Assembly: GCA_036365515.1 (NCBI GenBank)
Contig: CM070877.1
Location: forward strand, 15,362,201 to 15,426,200
From: Torymus aiolomorphi
Lineage: Eukaryota > Arthropoda > Insecta > Hymenoptera > Torymidae
DNA length: 64,000 nt
Direction: 5' to 3'
Positions 1-11,400 of this stretch are shown here, one piece after another. The first letter of the stretch is position 1, and each line of letters starts with the position of its first letter. Below the pieces are notes generated by a model that saw only the letters and a program-made list of their open reading frames with translations, searched no databases and was not told the DNA's origin. Both the position numbers and the translations under genes were made by a program.

Positions 1-524
1 TTCATTGAAACGATAGATATTGCAAGATATTTTAAATGAATTAATTAACTAGATTTTTGTATGACGTTCTCAATAATATGATGAAATTTGTCTGCATTAT
101 TATCTTTTTTAAATAATTTAACAGACTTTTCAGATTATTGGTTTTAGCATTATTAAAAGGAGCTTTTGAGGAAGGAACGTTCTAACACAAAATTCTGTTG
201 ACAACCATTTAATCACTTCGACGCCCCCCGTTTGTCTGATCGTATCTTTTTGGACCTATGCAGTATAATCGTATCTCACCGAAAATTTTGTATGATCGTA
301 ACTAAAACGTAAATTCAACATGATCGTATTTCAAACGAGCGTTCAACAAAATCGTAATTAAAATACCGATGCAACAAGATCGTATTTCAATAGACAATTC
401 AATATCCGTAACTCGAACGTCCATGTAACAAAATCGTATCTCAGGAAAGAAGAATATTTTAAAATTGAAACCATAGCGAAATGCTACAAAAATTGAATAT
501 GATATGCTGAAGCATTCAGAAAAT
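1..524. other. AT-rich DNA with a degenerate TCGTA repeat
   Basis: No gene is recognisable. Between about 225 and 450 a short theme recurs roughly every 25-35 bases: AATCGTA or GATCGTA followed by TTTCA or ATCTCA, with CAACAAAATCGTA-like joins. It looks like a decayed tandem repeat rather than coding sequence; stop codons are frequent in all frames. Confidence 0.5.
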
Positions 525-1640
525 TTGTATAAAAGTATACATTTTTATTGAGTATATACCGTCGCGTGGTACGAACAGAGCAAACTTTAAAGTTACAAAT
601 GAAGAAAAGCCAAAACCACGTCTAACGCAAAGCCAGTTTAACTTTTCGCAGGCGAAGAAAAGCCAACTTGTGCCGTCCCTGGACGAAAAATGCCAACTGA
701 CGAAATTTTGCGCGAGAAAAAAATCCAATGCTGTTAGCGAAAATACTTTTACTTACACGTATTGATAAATAATGATGTATATTGTGCTTGTAAATTTCAA
801 TTATCATAATAAAGTTACTCTTAATACTATTAATAAGCGGTACTAGGAATCTTGAATCAATGTACTGACAGTTCCTGGTTTGTCGGTGGTTTTGAACATA
901 TATGTAAAAAGTACTGCAACAACGTTTATGACTTATAGTGTACTCACAATCGCAGGTTTATTACGCTTTCAGATATATCCGAAAAAAAAACAACGGCTCC
1001 GAGCTGCAGACCCGCAGCGTAGCCTTCTCTGCGTTTGACGCAGCAGTGCCACCGGCCAGAGCTCCTGCGTTCCTAAGAGTTTTTCTATGTAAGTAGCACA
1101 ATACATGCACAATTGCACGTAAACTATCATTCACGAACGACTTATTGCAGTGCTTTTGACAAATATTCAAAATCAATGATAAAAAAACTGGAATTATCAG
1201 CACACTGATTCGGGATTCCTAATACCGCTTATTAATATCATTAATAGTCATTATATTGTGATAATTAAAATTTACAAGCATAATAGACAGCATTATTTAT
1301 CAATACGCGTACATAGAAGTATTCTCGCTAACAGAATAGGATTTTTTTCTCGCGCAAAATTTCGTCAGTTGGCATTTTTCGTCCAGGGACGTCGCAAACG
1401 GGCTTTTCTTCGTCTGGGAGGGCGCCAACTGACTTTTTCATGGCAAAGCCGTTTGTTGGGTTTTCATCGCCTTAGATGCGTTTTTGGACTTTCTTCGGCT
1501 GTAACTTCAAAGTTGGCTTTTTTTCGTACCGAACGACGATATATTAATAAAAAAAAGGTACATTTTATACAAATTGCAAATGCGATAAATTATGCTTCCT
1601 AGGCCTAGGGGAGGAAGATCTGTTGAAACAAAAAATGTTC
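525..1640. repeat. Large inverted repeat (families here called RA and RB)
   Basis: The left half (525-960) and right half (1060-1640) are reverse complements, giving the order RA, RB, RB', RA'. The inner RB arms begin at 832 (TAAGCGGTACTAGGAATC) and end at 1233 (the inverse of TAAGCGGTATTAGGAATC). The outer RA arms contain the recognisable run AAAAATGCCAACTGACGA and its inverse. RA' continues to about 2010. A third, direct copy of RA lies at about 3640-4582 and of RB at 6521-6715. The 114-residue open frame at 1258-1602 lies wholly inside RA' and is not supported as a gene. Confidence 0.7.
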
Positions 1641-1739
1641 AAAAAGATTTTTTAAGGCGACGTTAAAATTTGTCGATTCCCGAATGAACAAAATAAACAG
1701 TAATCACATAAATTATTGCATGATTCTGTACATCTGCTT

Positions 1740-2010
1740 CCAATCAGCTACGTTTCGATACGTTTGCGTACATTCTTGTACGTTTGGAAAATTGTGTACG
1801 GAAACGTACTGAAATGTACCGAATTGTACCCCGACTTACGGAAACTTACAAAAATCTACAGAAACGTATTGTGACACACATGTATGAACGAAAAAGATAA
1901 AAATATCTTTTTACGGAAACGTACCGAAACATACCTAAAAATACTAAACGTACAGAAACGTACCGAAACGTACGGAAACGTACTGAAAATACCAAAACGT
2001 ACGGGAACGT
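1740..2010. repeat. GTACGT-rich degenerate tandem repeat
   Basis: A roughly 10-11-base theme (GTACGTTTCC and its complement, as in GAAACGTACCGAAACGTAC) recurs throughout. The inverted counterpart is at 3650-4050, so this stretch is the outer part of the RA inverted repeat. It is low-complexity and non-coding. Confidence 0.6.
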
Positions 2011-2766
2011 AGTAATTTACCTTCAGCTTTTGTACACATAATAATAGATTACTTATGAAATTTAATTTTGAGTAGATATGAAGAATGCGAATAGAGTGTA
2101 TCAGCAATGTAAGCGAATCCCACTGAAAATTGAGGAAAGTGAATATAAATGTTATTATAAGCCTGTTCAGTTAGAAATACTGTTGAAAAATAGATGTTTA
2201 ATGTATTTTTTATGCTTTGACGAGATTCAGTGACAAGATCCATGACATAAGAGGTATGAATAATATTAAGTTTTCAAATCCATCCGGCTGTCAAAAATAC
2301 AAATTATTGGTTTCTATTGATATTTAAAACATATATAACTTTTTTCAAGAGGGTTTGTCAATCTCGATCCAAAGCTTGTTTTAAAGGATTTTTAATAAAG
2401 AATCAGAAAAAATGTTGTCGAACAAAAAAAAATTCTGCCGCACTATTTTTTTTTTAGATGAAGGTATACTAAGAAGCTACCAATCAGAGACTTTCAAAAT
2501 TGGTCATAAAATAAATATGACCACATTCTACAAGTGAAATGCAAACTTTTTTCCAATCAATGTGCTATACAAAAAGTTTCAGGCTTTTGAGTAAAAAAAT
2601 TACAAAAGTTGAGTTTTCACCCAAAATTGAAAAAATAACAATTTTTCATGTAGTATAACTTTTGTAATTATTAAAATACTGGTCTAAAAATCTAGGATCA
2701 TGTTCTTTTCACCAAAAACTGTAAATTCGCCAGGTCTAAGCGATTTTAAAATTTTGAGCTGCTGAC
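2011..2766. other. AT-rich spacer, no gene seen
   Basis: Low-complexity AT-rich DNA with homopolymer runs of A and T. No open frame has recognisable protein similarity. It separates the RA' repeat from the fold-back element starting near 2767. Confidence 0.5.
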
Positions 2767-3084
2767 CCCGCGTAAAAAAAATTTGTGGGCCATATATTGC
2801 CCACAGTGTTGGACCAGTATGGGCAATAATATGGGCCATTGCAAGACACATTAGAGCAATATATAGGAGATACTCGGCTCCGGTGCCTGAGCCGAATTCG
2901 GGCTGAAATCGGGCCATAGTATTTCCACCAGTATCCCATATAGTTCCCATATAGTTCCCATATTAGTCCCATATTTATTTTCACAAGAACCATTACCAAA
3001 AAAAAAAACAAAAAATAAATAAATAAGCGTAAAAAACAATCCTATTGTGCATGTACAGTGATTGTAAAATATAAAAAAAAAAAT

Positions 3085-3150
3085 TCTTTGAGTGGATTCG
3101 AACCTCAAACCTTTGAATCACTAGACTTGCTCGCTACCGACTGAGCTATT
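3085..3150 (-). other. tRNA-like sequence (left arm)
   Basis: On the minus strand the sequence reads TAGCTCAGTCGGTAG (A box, about 3134-3148), then about 30 bases, then GGTTCGAATCC (B box, 3094-3104). This is the spacing of a tRNA D-arm and T-arm. The acceptor stem and a convincing anticodon arm are not evident, so this is a tRNA-derived or pseudo-tRNA segment rather than a functional gene. Confidence 0.6.
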
Positions 3151-3262
3151 TAGTTATGTTTATATCACAGGATCAAATGGAGATTATCTAGGCTGTAATC
3201 TGAAATGAATAATGATGTCGTTCAAGTAGTAACCTCCATTTGATCCTTTGATATAAATATAA

Positions 3263-3330
3263 CATAGCGCAGTCGATATATAGCGAGCAAGTCTAGTAAT
3301 TCAAAGGTTCGAGGTTCGAATCCACTCAAA
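3263..3330 (+). other. tRNA-like sequence (right arm)
   Basis: This is the mirror copy of the left-arm tRNA-like segment. The B box GGTTCGAATCC is intact at 3313-3323. The A box is degraded (TAGCGCAGTCGATATATAG), so this arm would be a weaker pol III promoter. Confidence 0.55.
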
Positions 3331-3639
3331 GAATTTTTTTTTTATATTTTACAGTCACAGTACATGACAATAGGATTATTTTTTACGCTTATTTATTTAT
3401 TTTATGTTTTTTTTTGTTAATGGTTCTCATGAAAATAAATATGGGACTAATATGGGAACTATATGGGATACTGGAGGGAATACTATGGCTCGATTCCAGC
3501 CCGAATTCGGCTCAGGCGCCGGAGCCGAGTATCTCCCATATATTGCTCTAATGTGGCTTGCAATGGCTCATATATTCCCTATATTTCTCCAACACTGTGG
3601 GAAATATATGGCCCACAATTTTTTTTTGCGTGGGACTTC

Positions 3640-4582
3640 ATGTGAAATATCCCATATGTATGTTTACGTATGTTGTCGCATGTTTCTATACGTTCACGTA
3701 TATTGCTATACATTTCCGTACTTTTTCGTACGATTCGGTACGTTCCCGTACGTTTTGGTACTTTTCAGTACGTTTCCGTAAGTTTCGGTACGTTTCTGTA
3801 CGTTTGGTACGTTTCGGTATGTTTATATTTATAAAATTAGAGAATTCCGTAGATATACGTTCCTGCATGTTTTCGTACATACATGTATGTCACAATACGT
3901 TTCTGTAGATTTTCGTAAGTTTCCGTAAGTCCGGATACAATTCGGTAGATTTCAGTACGTTTCCGTACACAATGACCCAATCGTAATCAAAACGTACGCA
4001 AACGTACAAAAATGTACGCAAACGTATAACATATAACGTAGCTAATTGAAAGCAGACGTACAGAATCATGCGATAATTTACATGATAGTACGGCTTATCT
4101 TATCCATTCGGGAATCGACAAATTTTAATATATGTGGCCTTAAAAAATCTTTTTGAACATTTTTTGTTTCAACAATTTTTGTCATCGTTCCAAATCTTCC
4201 TCCCCTAGGAATTTATCGCATTTACAATTTGTATAAAATGTACCTTTTTTTATTAACATATCGTCGTGCGGTACGAAAAAAAGCCAACTTTGAAGTTAAA
4301 GCCGAAGAAAATCCAAAAACGTGTCTAAAGCGATGAAAAGTCAACAAACGGCTTTGCCACGAAAAAGTCAGTTGTCGCCCCTCCCAGACGTTAGACTTTT
4401 CCTAGGCGAAGAAAAGCCCGTTTGCGCCGTCCCTAGACGAAAAATGCTAACTGACGACATTTCGCGCGAGAAAAAATCCAATTCTGTTAGTGAGAATACT
4501 TTTACTTACGCGTATTGATAAATAATGCTGCATATTATGCTTGTAAATTTTAATTATCACAATATAATGACTATTAATAATA
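3640..4582. repeat. Third copy of repeat RA, direct orientation
   Basis: It contains the GTACGT-rich stretch (3650-4050) followed by the AAAAAGCCAACTTTGAAG / GAAGAAAAGCCCGTTTG region, matching 525-830 directly and 1255-2010 inverted. It is continuous with the RB copy at 6521-6715 once the intervening TTAA-flanked element (4587-6516) is removed. That shows RA and RB form one longer repeat unit. Confidence 0.65.
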
Positions 4583-5441
4583 TTAACAGGTTCGCTAAGG
4601 CATGATCCAAAAATAACTCATGAATTTTTTCCCGCCCGTCCGACATGAGTCGTACATGACTCATGCGACTTTTTCTACTCTAATGCGTTGAACTTTTTCG
4701 AACCTTAGTAAAATGATTTATTATCACTATTTTCTCATTCGGTATGATTGTAACAACAATTATATTCAACAGGATGCTCATCCAATAATTTAAATTAATT
4801 GTTTAGCTAATTTTAGAAAATATAAAAAATTAAGGTGATCTAAGACCCACCCGCTACCGTCAACTGCAGGCACCCGTTTTTCTCATTCAAATAACAATGT
4901 TGATAATATATCGCTTTGTTGTAGATTCAAAATAAAATCTTTTGATTTGAGTAGAGCAATGAAATGGCTTTCGATTACGAGGATATGTTATATAGTTGAA
5001 ACTAACGCAATAGGTATAAGTGCATTGATTTTTTTCTCGTACATCCATTTCAATGTATATCATCGCGCGGTCACTCCTAAGGCTCTTCTATACTTGCCTT
5101 CGGAGCGCTTCCGCGCTCCTTGATAAAGAACTATGACGTGTCGAAGAGATTTTTTTCAAAATTCAAAATTGAATAAGCAAAAAGGGGGTCTCTTTGTGAG
5201 TTTTGATTAGAAAATATAATCAAACTACAATAACGTGTCCAAGCGATAAAGACGGAATTCTATAATTATTCTATAATTTACTGACTGGTTAAATCGTGAA
5301 TAATGTTTCTTATGGAAAATGAATGTAGATGTCGCTAACACGCTGTGACGTAACGTTTAAGCACAACGTGCGCGAATGAAAAAATTAAAAAAATCGAACT
5401 GCTTGAACGTTAACAATAATCTTTTTTGCTAACGACATTTA

Positions 5442-5783
5442 TTGATTTTACTAGTTTTGACAACGGTCAAAAACCATGAATGCCTTTTGACTGACACTAC
5501 TCAAAAAGGAAGAGGAGTTGTAATTCAGAAACCTCTTTGTGTTCTGGATTATAACAGAGTTAAGAAAGGAGTTGACATGTCAAATCAGCTGTCTGGATAC
5601 TATAGTATCCTGAGACGAGGAGTTAAATTGTACCGAAAAGTAGCTTTTGAGATTCTCACTGGCACTGCAATAATCAATGCCTGGATTTTGTATAGACGAA
5701 GCACCCAAAATACAATATCCTTGTTAAATTTTCGGGAGCAACTAGCAAGGGCCTTATTAAATATCAATGATGATAGTGTTTAG
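5442..5783 (+). pseudogene. piggyBac-type transposase, C-terminal fragment
   Basis: The 113-residue frame contains KPLCVLDYNRVKKGVDMSNQ followed by a GYYS..RR..K.YRK..F region and INAWILY. This is the third part of the DDE_Tnp_1_7 (piggyBac/PGBD) transposase fold, in which the GVD aspartate belongs to the catalytic core. Upstream catalytic regions are absent. Downstream (about 5790-6000) cysteine codons and lysine runs persist in broken frames, the remnant of the C-terminal cysteine-rich zinc-binding tail. The flanking TTAA duplications agree with the family. It cannot encode an active enzyme. Confidence 0.8.
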
Positions 5784-6177
5784 AAACTATCAGTGTGAGA
5801 CGGTACTTTCGCACTCTAGAAAAATTAAATTTTCGTCGTAGGTGCAGAAATTGTTATAAAAAAAAAAAACAAGAAAATTGGTTTATCTACGGAAGATGCT
5901 GGGATTCGAACAAAATCGATCAAAACAGTATGCAAAGAATGTAATGTGCATATATGTTTAGAGGGTTTCAACAAAACACATTTGAACAAGAAAAATTAAA
6001 TTCTATTTATTTAACGTTGTACTTTTTGTACATTTTATAAAATGTTTAAGAGTAAAAATAATTGTTTCTAATAAAAACAAGAAAAACCTAATAGTGTTTT
6101 TTTTTAATCAATTTCACACCTTCATTCTTAGCATGAGTCATTTATGGATTTTTCTACTCTAAATTTATAGGCTTTTT

Positions 6178-6492
6178 CTACGTTCAGGGCTTATTCAATT
6201 AACTTTGTAATAATAATATATAGGTACATCAATATAAAAATTTGAAATAATACTTATTTGTAGGCTCTAAAACTAATATTTATTAAAATATGGGCATGAG
6301 TCATTTTTGGGTCATGCAGGATTGAACAGAAACAGTTTCTATCCAGTCCTGCATGACCCAAAAATGACTCATGCCTATATTTTAATAAATATCCGTTTTA
6401 GAGCCTACAAATAAGTGTTATTTCATATTTATATTGATGTATATATCATCATTAAAAAGTTTACTGAATAGGACCAGAGGGTAGAAAAAGCT
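6178..6492. repeat. Long perfect-looking hairpin inside the piggyBac-type element
   Basis: Arms 6178-6328 and 6345-6492 are reverse complements. They include GCATGAGTCATTTTTGGGTC and its inverse, and TTGTAGGCTCTAAAAC and its inverse, with a loop of about 15 bases. The motif CATGATCCAAAAATAACTCATG near the left end of the same transposon (about 4600) is related, so the hairpin may be a duplicated inverted subterminal region. Confidence 0.7.
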
Positions 6493-6520
6493 TATACATT
6501 GTCAGTGATGAACCTGTTAA

Positions 6521-6715
6521 TAAGCGGTATTAGGAATCCCGAATCAGTGTGCTGATAATTCCAGTTTTTTTTATAATTGACTTTGAACATTTGTCAAAAG
6601 CACTGCAATAAGTCGTTCGTGAATGATAGTTTACGTGCAATTGTGGATGTATTGTGCTACTTACATAGAAAAACTCTTAGGAACGCAGTGGTGCTATTCA
6701 AGCCGTGGTACGTAC
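6521..6715 (+). repeat. Repeat RB, direct copy
   Basis: It starts TAAGCGGTATTAGGAATCCC directly after the TTAA of the piggyBac-type element and matches the inverse of 1060-1233. It ends near GGAACGCAGTGGTGC. Confidence 0.7.
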
Positions 6716-7819
6716 GTACGTACGTGATATATTCGTACGTACGAGATACATTCTTACGGTAGCCGCTAGAGGCGCTACTTTTATCGTAATTTTGGTCGTG
6801 TGCTGAATTCATGCTGTTATGATAATATTTTTTTTCACGATTATAAGAATTATCAAAACGTACTCAAAGACGTGAGAGAAATTGTAAAAACTGTTTCTCA
6901 AACACGGCATTCCCAGCTGATAGGTTATGCATTATCATTAGTTTCTCAGATTACTTACAGGTTAACTCGCAACGTCCTTCTCAATTTTGCCCACGCTAAG
7001 AGAGCGTGGAACCTAGAATTTAAAAATATCGATTATTCAATAATGCTGCGTGTGTGTAAATCTATGCATTAATGTCTGAGATAAGATAGAAACTAATATT
7101 ATTAAAATGCTACTAAAAATATGTGTATTAGGCCACTCAAACTTCTGCAAAATTATGTTTTACCAATGTACCTATCGATAGACTACGTCAGTGGTTCTTC
7201 CTCAGGTGCAGGGATGACTATTATTATAAATTAATTTTATTTATTATAAAGGTAAAAATTAATTAATTTTCGCGAGTCATACTCTCGAAGATGAGTTTTG
7301 CACGCGTGCTTCTGCTTTTATGAAGCGAAAACACTGCTCCAGAATGAAGGTAACTAGAACATGCCAGGAAGCTTGCTGTTGAAGACGAGCTTCGTACGCG
7401 TGCTATTACTTTTATAAAAGCAAAATTTCGCCAAAGCACATTTGGCGATGTTATCATTACATCTAAATAACTAAACACAATTAACACAATTAAAACATTT
7501 AGAATTTTATTATATTACAATATAGAATCTCCATATTCTTTTTCCGCAAATTTTTCCAAATTTTTATTTATTGTACTTAATATCAACAACACGTCATCTT
7601 CAAATTTTCGTCGTTTAATTTCCGATTCCATGAAGGTGAAAAGCACTTTTTCAACATATTCTGACAATTTCTTTAAAGTTGTTTAGTACTCGTCCATGGC
7701 ATGCACAGCAGCTGTGGCACTATCGGACAATTAATCTGTAAATAATACAAAAGTTAATATTAAAATAAGTCAATAGTCAATATTATAATATTGACTATTA
7801 TTATTAGTATTATTGTTAT
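6716..7819. other. No recognisable gene; one CGTACGTACG run
   Basis: A palindromic TACGTACGTACGTACG run lies at about 6709-6725. Open frames of 90 residues (plus strand, 6800-7072) and 74 residues (minus strand, 7263-7487) show no motif I can identify and are not called as genes. The rest is AT-rich. Near 7820 the sequence becomes homologous to the region upstream of the second ankyrin-PRANC copy (about 34727). Confidence 0.4.
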
Positions 7820-7869
7820 TCCCGGACGAACGTAATATACCACTGAAACCGAAAATCATTAAAAGGTTC

Positions 7870-8206
7870 TGTTGGAGTGGGTATATAAATGAGGAGGCCA
7901 AAACACTATATAAAACAATAAAACTCTTTATTGAGACTCTGAGTAGGTTGGTGGTGTAGGGTGTAGCGAAGGTGATGCGTCCGTATCGGTCGGCGTTCGG
8001 CACAGGAGAGAGAGAGTCGCGCCGTCGTAGGCGCGAACACGGAGCAGGCGTTGTCGTGTAGAGGGGAGACCGCAGTACATCCACTGCACTCCTCTGCTGT
8101 GTAGGCTGGCGCCATCTCGGCGCTGTGGACAGCGGCGCATACCATGATGTTCCGCTGTAGAGCGTTGCGTGGACTCAAAGCAGTCAAAGCCCACGTGCTT
8201 CTTACA
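7870..8206 (-). repeat. 3' LTR of the copia element
   Basis: In element orientation it begins TGTAAGAAGCACGTGG and ends CCCACTCCAACA, the usual TG...CA. In plus-strand reading it starts TGTTGGAGTGGG. Compared with the other LTR it has GTGTAGGG where the other has GCACAGGG, and a 4-base longer GAGA run. Confidence 0.95.
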
Positions 8207-8219
8207 CTCCCTCCCTTTG
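8207..8219 (-). promoter_or_regulatory. Polypurine tract
   Basis: The minus strand reads AAAGGGAGGGAG immediately before the 3' LTR. This is the expected position and composition of the plus-strand primer for reverse transcription. Confidence 0.8.
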
Positions 8220-8437
8220 AGGGTACGCAACTTCTGGTTCTCGTATATGTGTCTTCTGATGATCTTATCGGTTTATCCTCTGGGTCTCGTATATGTGTAT
8301 GTTTATAGTTATTAAATTCATTCTAAATAAATAAATTAGTTACTCTGGGTAAATCTCTGAATTAAAGTAATACACATTTATATATATAACCATCTCATTT
8401 TATATTCATTTATAGTGATATTTCTCTGATTTTTATA

Positions 8438-11400
8438 CTATTCTGAATTCATGATTTTATCTCTTAAATATTTATGCGTATCAAAGGGAAGTGGTTTAGT
8501 CATTATATCTGCTTCATTTTCTTTAGTCGTGACCCATCTGACTGTTACTTTTCCTTCTAGGACACATGATTTTATATAGTCACCGTGAGTGACTGCCATA
8601 TGACTTTTACTTCCTGTCATTTCTCTGTTTTCTAAATTCCCTCTGATTGATTCTAGATTGTCATCGAAATTTTTAAGTTTATGGCTGCCATCCATCTGAG
8701 TGCAATCACCAGCTGACTTATTATCGCACCAAATTGTTACTGGATACATGGTTTTGCCTGTTATGTCTCTGATTGCTTTATCGAGTGATACAAGTTCTTG
8801 ACATGCTTCGCTCATGGCAAGGTACTCTGCTTGGCAAGTTGACAGTGTCACATACGTCTGTTTATGACTTCTCCACATTATTGAATCACCAAATAATTTT
8901 ATTATAAAACCACCTGTGGAAGATGAGTCTGAATAATCTCTAAAGCTTGCGTCTGTCATAGCTGTTAGATTTTCGTCTTTTGCTCTGTATGTCAACCCAA
9001 GGTCAGAAGTTCCTTTGAGATATCTGAAAATTCTTTTTACTTCTTTCCAGTCCTCTTCTGTTGGATGTACTTGTCGTCTGGATAAATAGTTGACTGCAAA
9101 TGCGATATCTGGTCTCGTAGCTCCTGCCAGATATAACAAACTTCCAATGGCTTCTCTGTATGGTGCTTTGGTTTTTAATTTTGGTTCTTCTGATTCGTTT
9201 GAGTTTTCTTCACTTCTGAGTTCTCTGTTTCTAACTTGTCTTGTCACCATGGGTGTTCTCTGAGTTTTGCATTCTGTCATGTTAAATCTTTCTAAGATTT
9301 TCTCTGTGTATTCTGTCTGTTTTAATGCCAAGGTTTTATTTTGTCGGTCTCTGATAATTCTCATTCCTAAGAAGTTCTCTGGTTCTTCTAAGTCTTTCAT
9401 TTTAAATACAAGACTTAGTTTCTCTCTGATTTCTTCTAATTTTTGTTTGTCATTACCTGCTAGTAGTATGTCATCTACGTATAGAATTAACATAATTACT
9501 TTTCCATCTTTTCTCCAAGTAAACAGGCATGGTTCATTTATGTCTTTTTCCAGTCCTAGTTTTAGTGCTTCTTCTGAAAACCTTACATTCCATCTTTTTG
9601 GGCTGATTCTCAGACCATATAGAGCTTTCTGTAGTTTGCATACTTTTGTTCTTCTGATTTCTGCATCACAGTTTATACCATCTGGAATCTCCATGTATAT
9701 CTCCTCTTCCAGTGTTCCATTCAGAAAAGCGGTTTTGACATCCATCTGAAATACCTCTAGGTCGTATTTATTTATTATGGCTAACGCCGCTCTGATTATC
9801 GCTAATCTAGATACTGGTGCGTATGTCTCTTTCAATTCATATTCATTTCTGTCTTTAAAACCTCTGATTACTAACTTTCCTTTATACACATTTTCTCCTT
9901 TTTCTCCTGTTTTCTTTTTGAAGACCCATTTCGAGTCTATTATGTGAACCTTTTTGTCATCTTTCGTTTTGGAGGGTCTATCAACAAATTGCCAAAAGCT
10001 GTTTTCTTCCATTGATTTAATTTCCTCGTTTATGGCTTCTGACCACTTTACTTTATCGTCTGATGTCATAGCTTCTGAGTATGTTATTGGGTCTTTATTA
10101 ATTGTGGCTATAAATGCGTGTCTGATTTCATCTTCTGAATTTTCTTTATCACACCTTCTTTCTGAATTATGTGTTGGTTCTTGGTCTATTAATTTTAGGC
10201 TTGTATCCTCTAATTGCCTTGTCACTTGGATTCTTCTGATAGACATGTATTTTTCTCTGTTTTCTGTTGTTTTCGCATTTCTTCTGGGTCGTTTGCGTTT
10301 CTCAGTTTCTGAGTTATTTGTCTCTTTATTTTCAGCTTTCTTTTTCTTTGGTTTGTGTTTTTGTTTATTTTCTGATTGTTTTTCCTCTGATTTTTTTTTT
10401 TCCTCTGAGTTTGATGGTACTTTTCCTATTTCCGAATCCTTTGATACTTCTGTCTCTTCTGATTTGTTCTCTGACTTATCTCTGTAAATATCTTTGTAAA
10501 CCAGTTTTTCATTACATCTGACATATCTGGAGTAAAGGAATTTTCCAGTTGAAGGATGCCAAAGGACGTAGCCTGTTGGCGAGTACCCAACCATTATAGC
10601 TTTAATTGCTCTTTCTGAGAACTTCCTTTCCGTTATAGGAATTTTAGCATATGCTACACATCCAAATCTTCTGATTTTCTCTAAGTGGTTATTGATTTTT
10701 GGAGTTAGCATATTTATTGGAGTTTCTGAGTTTAACGACTTATGTGGTGTTCTATTGTATATGTGAACTGCGGCTTCTACTCCCAATATCCACATTGTTT
10801 CTGGTAAGCCGGAATCAATCATTAAAGCTCTGATCTTATTTTTCAACGTCTTATTAAATCTTTCTGCAGTTCCATTTAGTTCTGGTGTGTGTGGAGGTGC
10901 TACATTATACTCTATCTTTTCTAGTTTCATTACTTCTGAGAACTTTCCTCCGATGAATTCTGTTCCGTTATCAGCTCTGATATAACAGACTTTTTCATCT
11001 TTTCCTAATAGATTTCTCATTGTTATTAGGAATTTTTCAAGACAATCACCAGCCTCATTTTTATGTTTCACAGAGTATGCTTTAGCAAATCTCGTGTGAT
11101 CATCTATAAACACTATTATAAACCTGTTCCCACCAGGAAATGAAGCTGGCTTTATGGGTCCCATTGTGTCCGTGTGTATTATTTCCAAGGGTCTGGATCC
11201 TCTGGTTCTGTCTTCTGAGAAAGGTAATTTTTCCATCTTCGCCATGGTACACACTTCGCAATCCATAATATCTTTGTCAAATTTAATTCTTTTTAGTTTT
11301 TCATCTGATTTTTGCATCTGTTTGAGATAATCTAAAGAAGCATGACCTAATCTGATATGCCATAGCATGCCTTCATTCAACTTGCTCTTTTTGTTATCCT

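Larger units (their letters stand above)
2767..3634. mobile_element. Fold-back element with tRNA-like arms
   Basis: Two arms of roughly 400-420 bases (about 2767-3183 and 3233-3634) are reverse complements around a loop of about 50 bases. The ends read CCCGCGTAAAAAAAATTTG and, inverted, CCCACGCAAAAAAAAATTG. Each arm carries a sequence with pol III tRNA-type A and B boxes, oriented outward from the loop. No clear target duplication is visible. The open frames over the arms (for example 3404-3781) encode nothing recognisable. Confidence 0.75.
4587..6516 (+). mobile_element. piggyBac-type DNA transposon, defective
   Basis: It is flanked by TTAA on both sides (4583-4586 and 6517-6520). The ends are CAGGTTCGC and, inverted, CAGGTTCATC, so the inverted terminal repeat is about 7 bases. 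The interior carries the C-terminal part of a piggyBac-type transposase. The insertion site is inside the RA-RB repeat. At 1,930 bp it is shorter than a typical autonomous element, and most of the transposase is missing. Confidence 0.8.

Noticed and set aside
1258..1602. 114-residue open frame
   Set aside because: Lies wholly within an inverted repeat present three times; no domain; codon pattern follows the repeat.
3085..3330. Functional tRNA genes
   Set aside because: A and B boxes are present, but the acceptor and anticodon stems are not convincing; better explained as tRNA-derived repeat.
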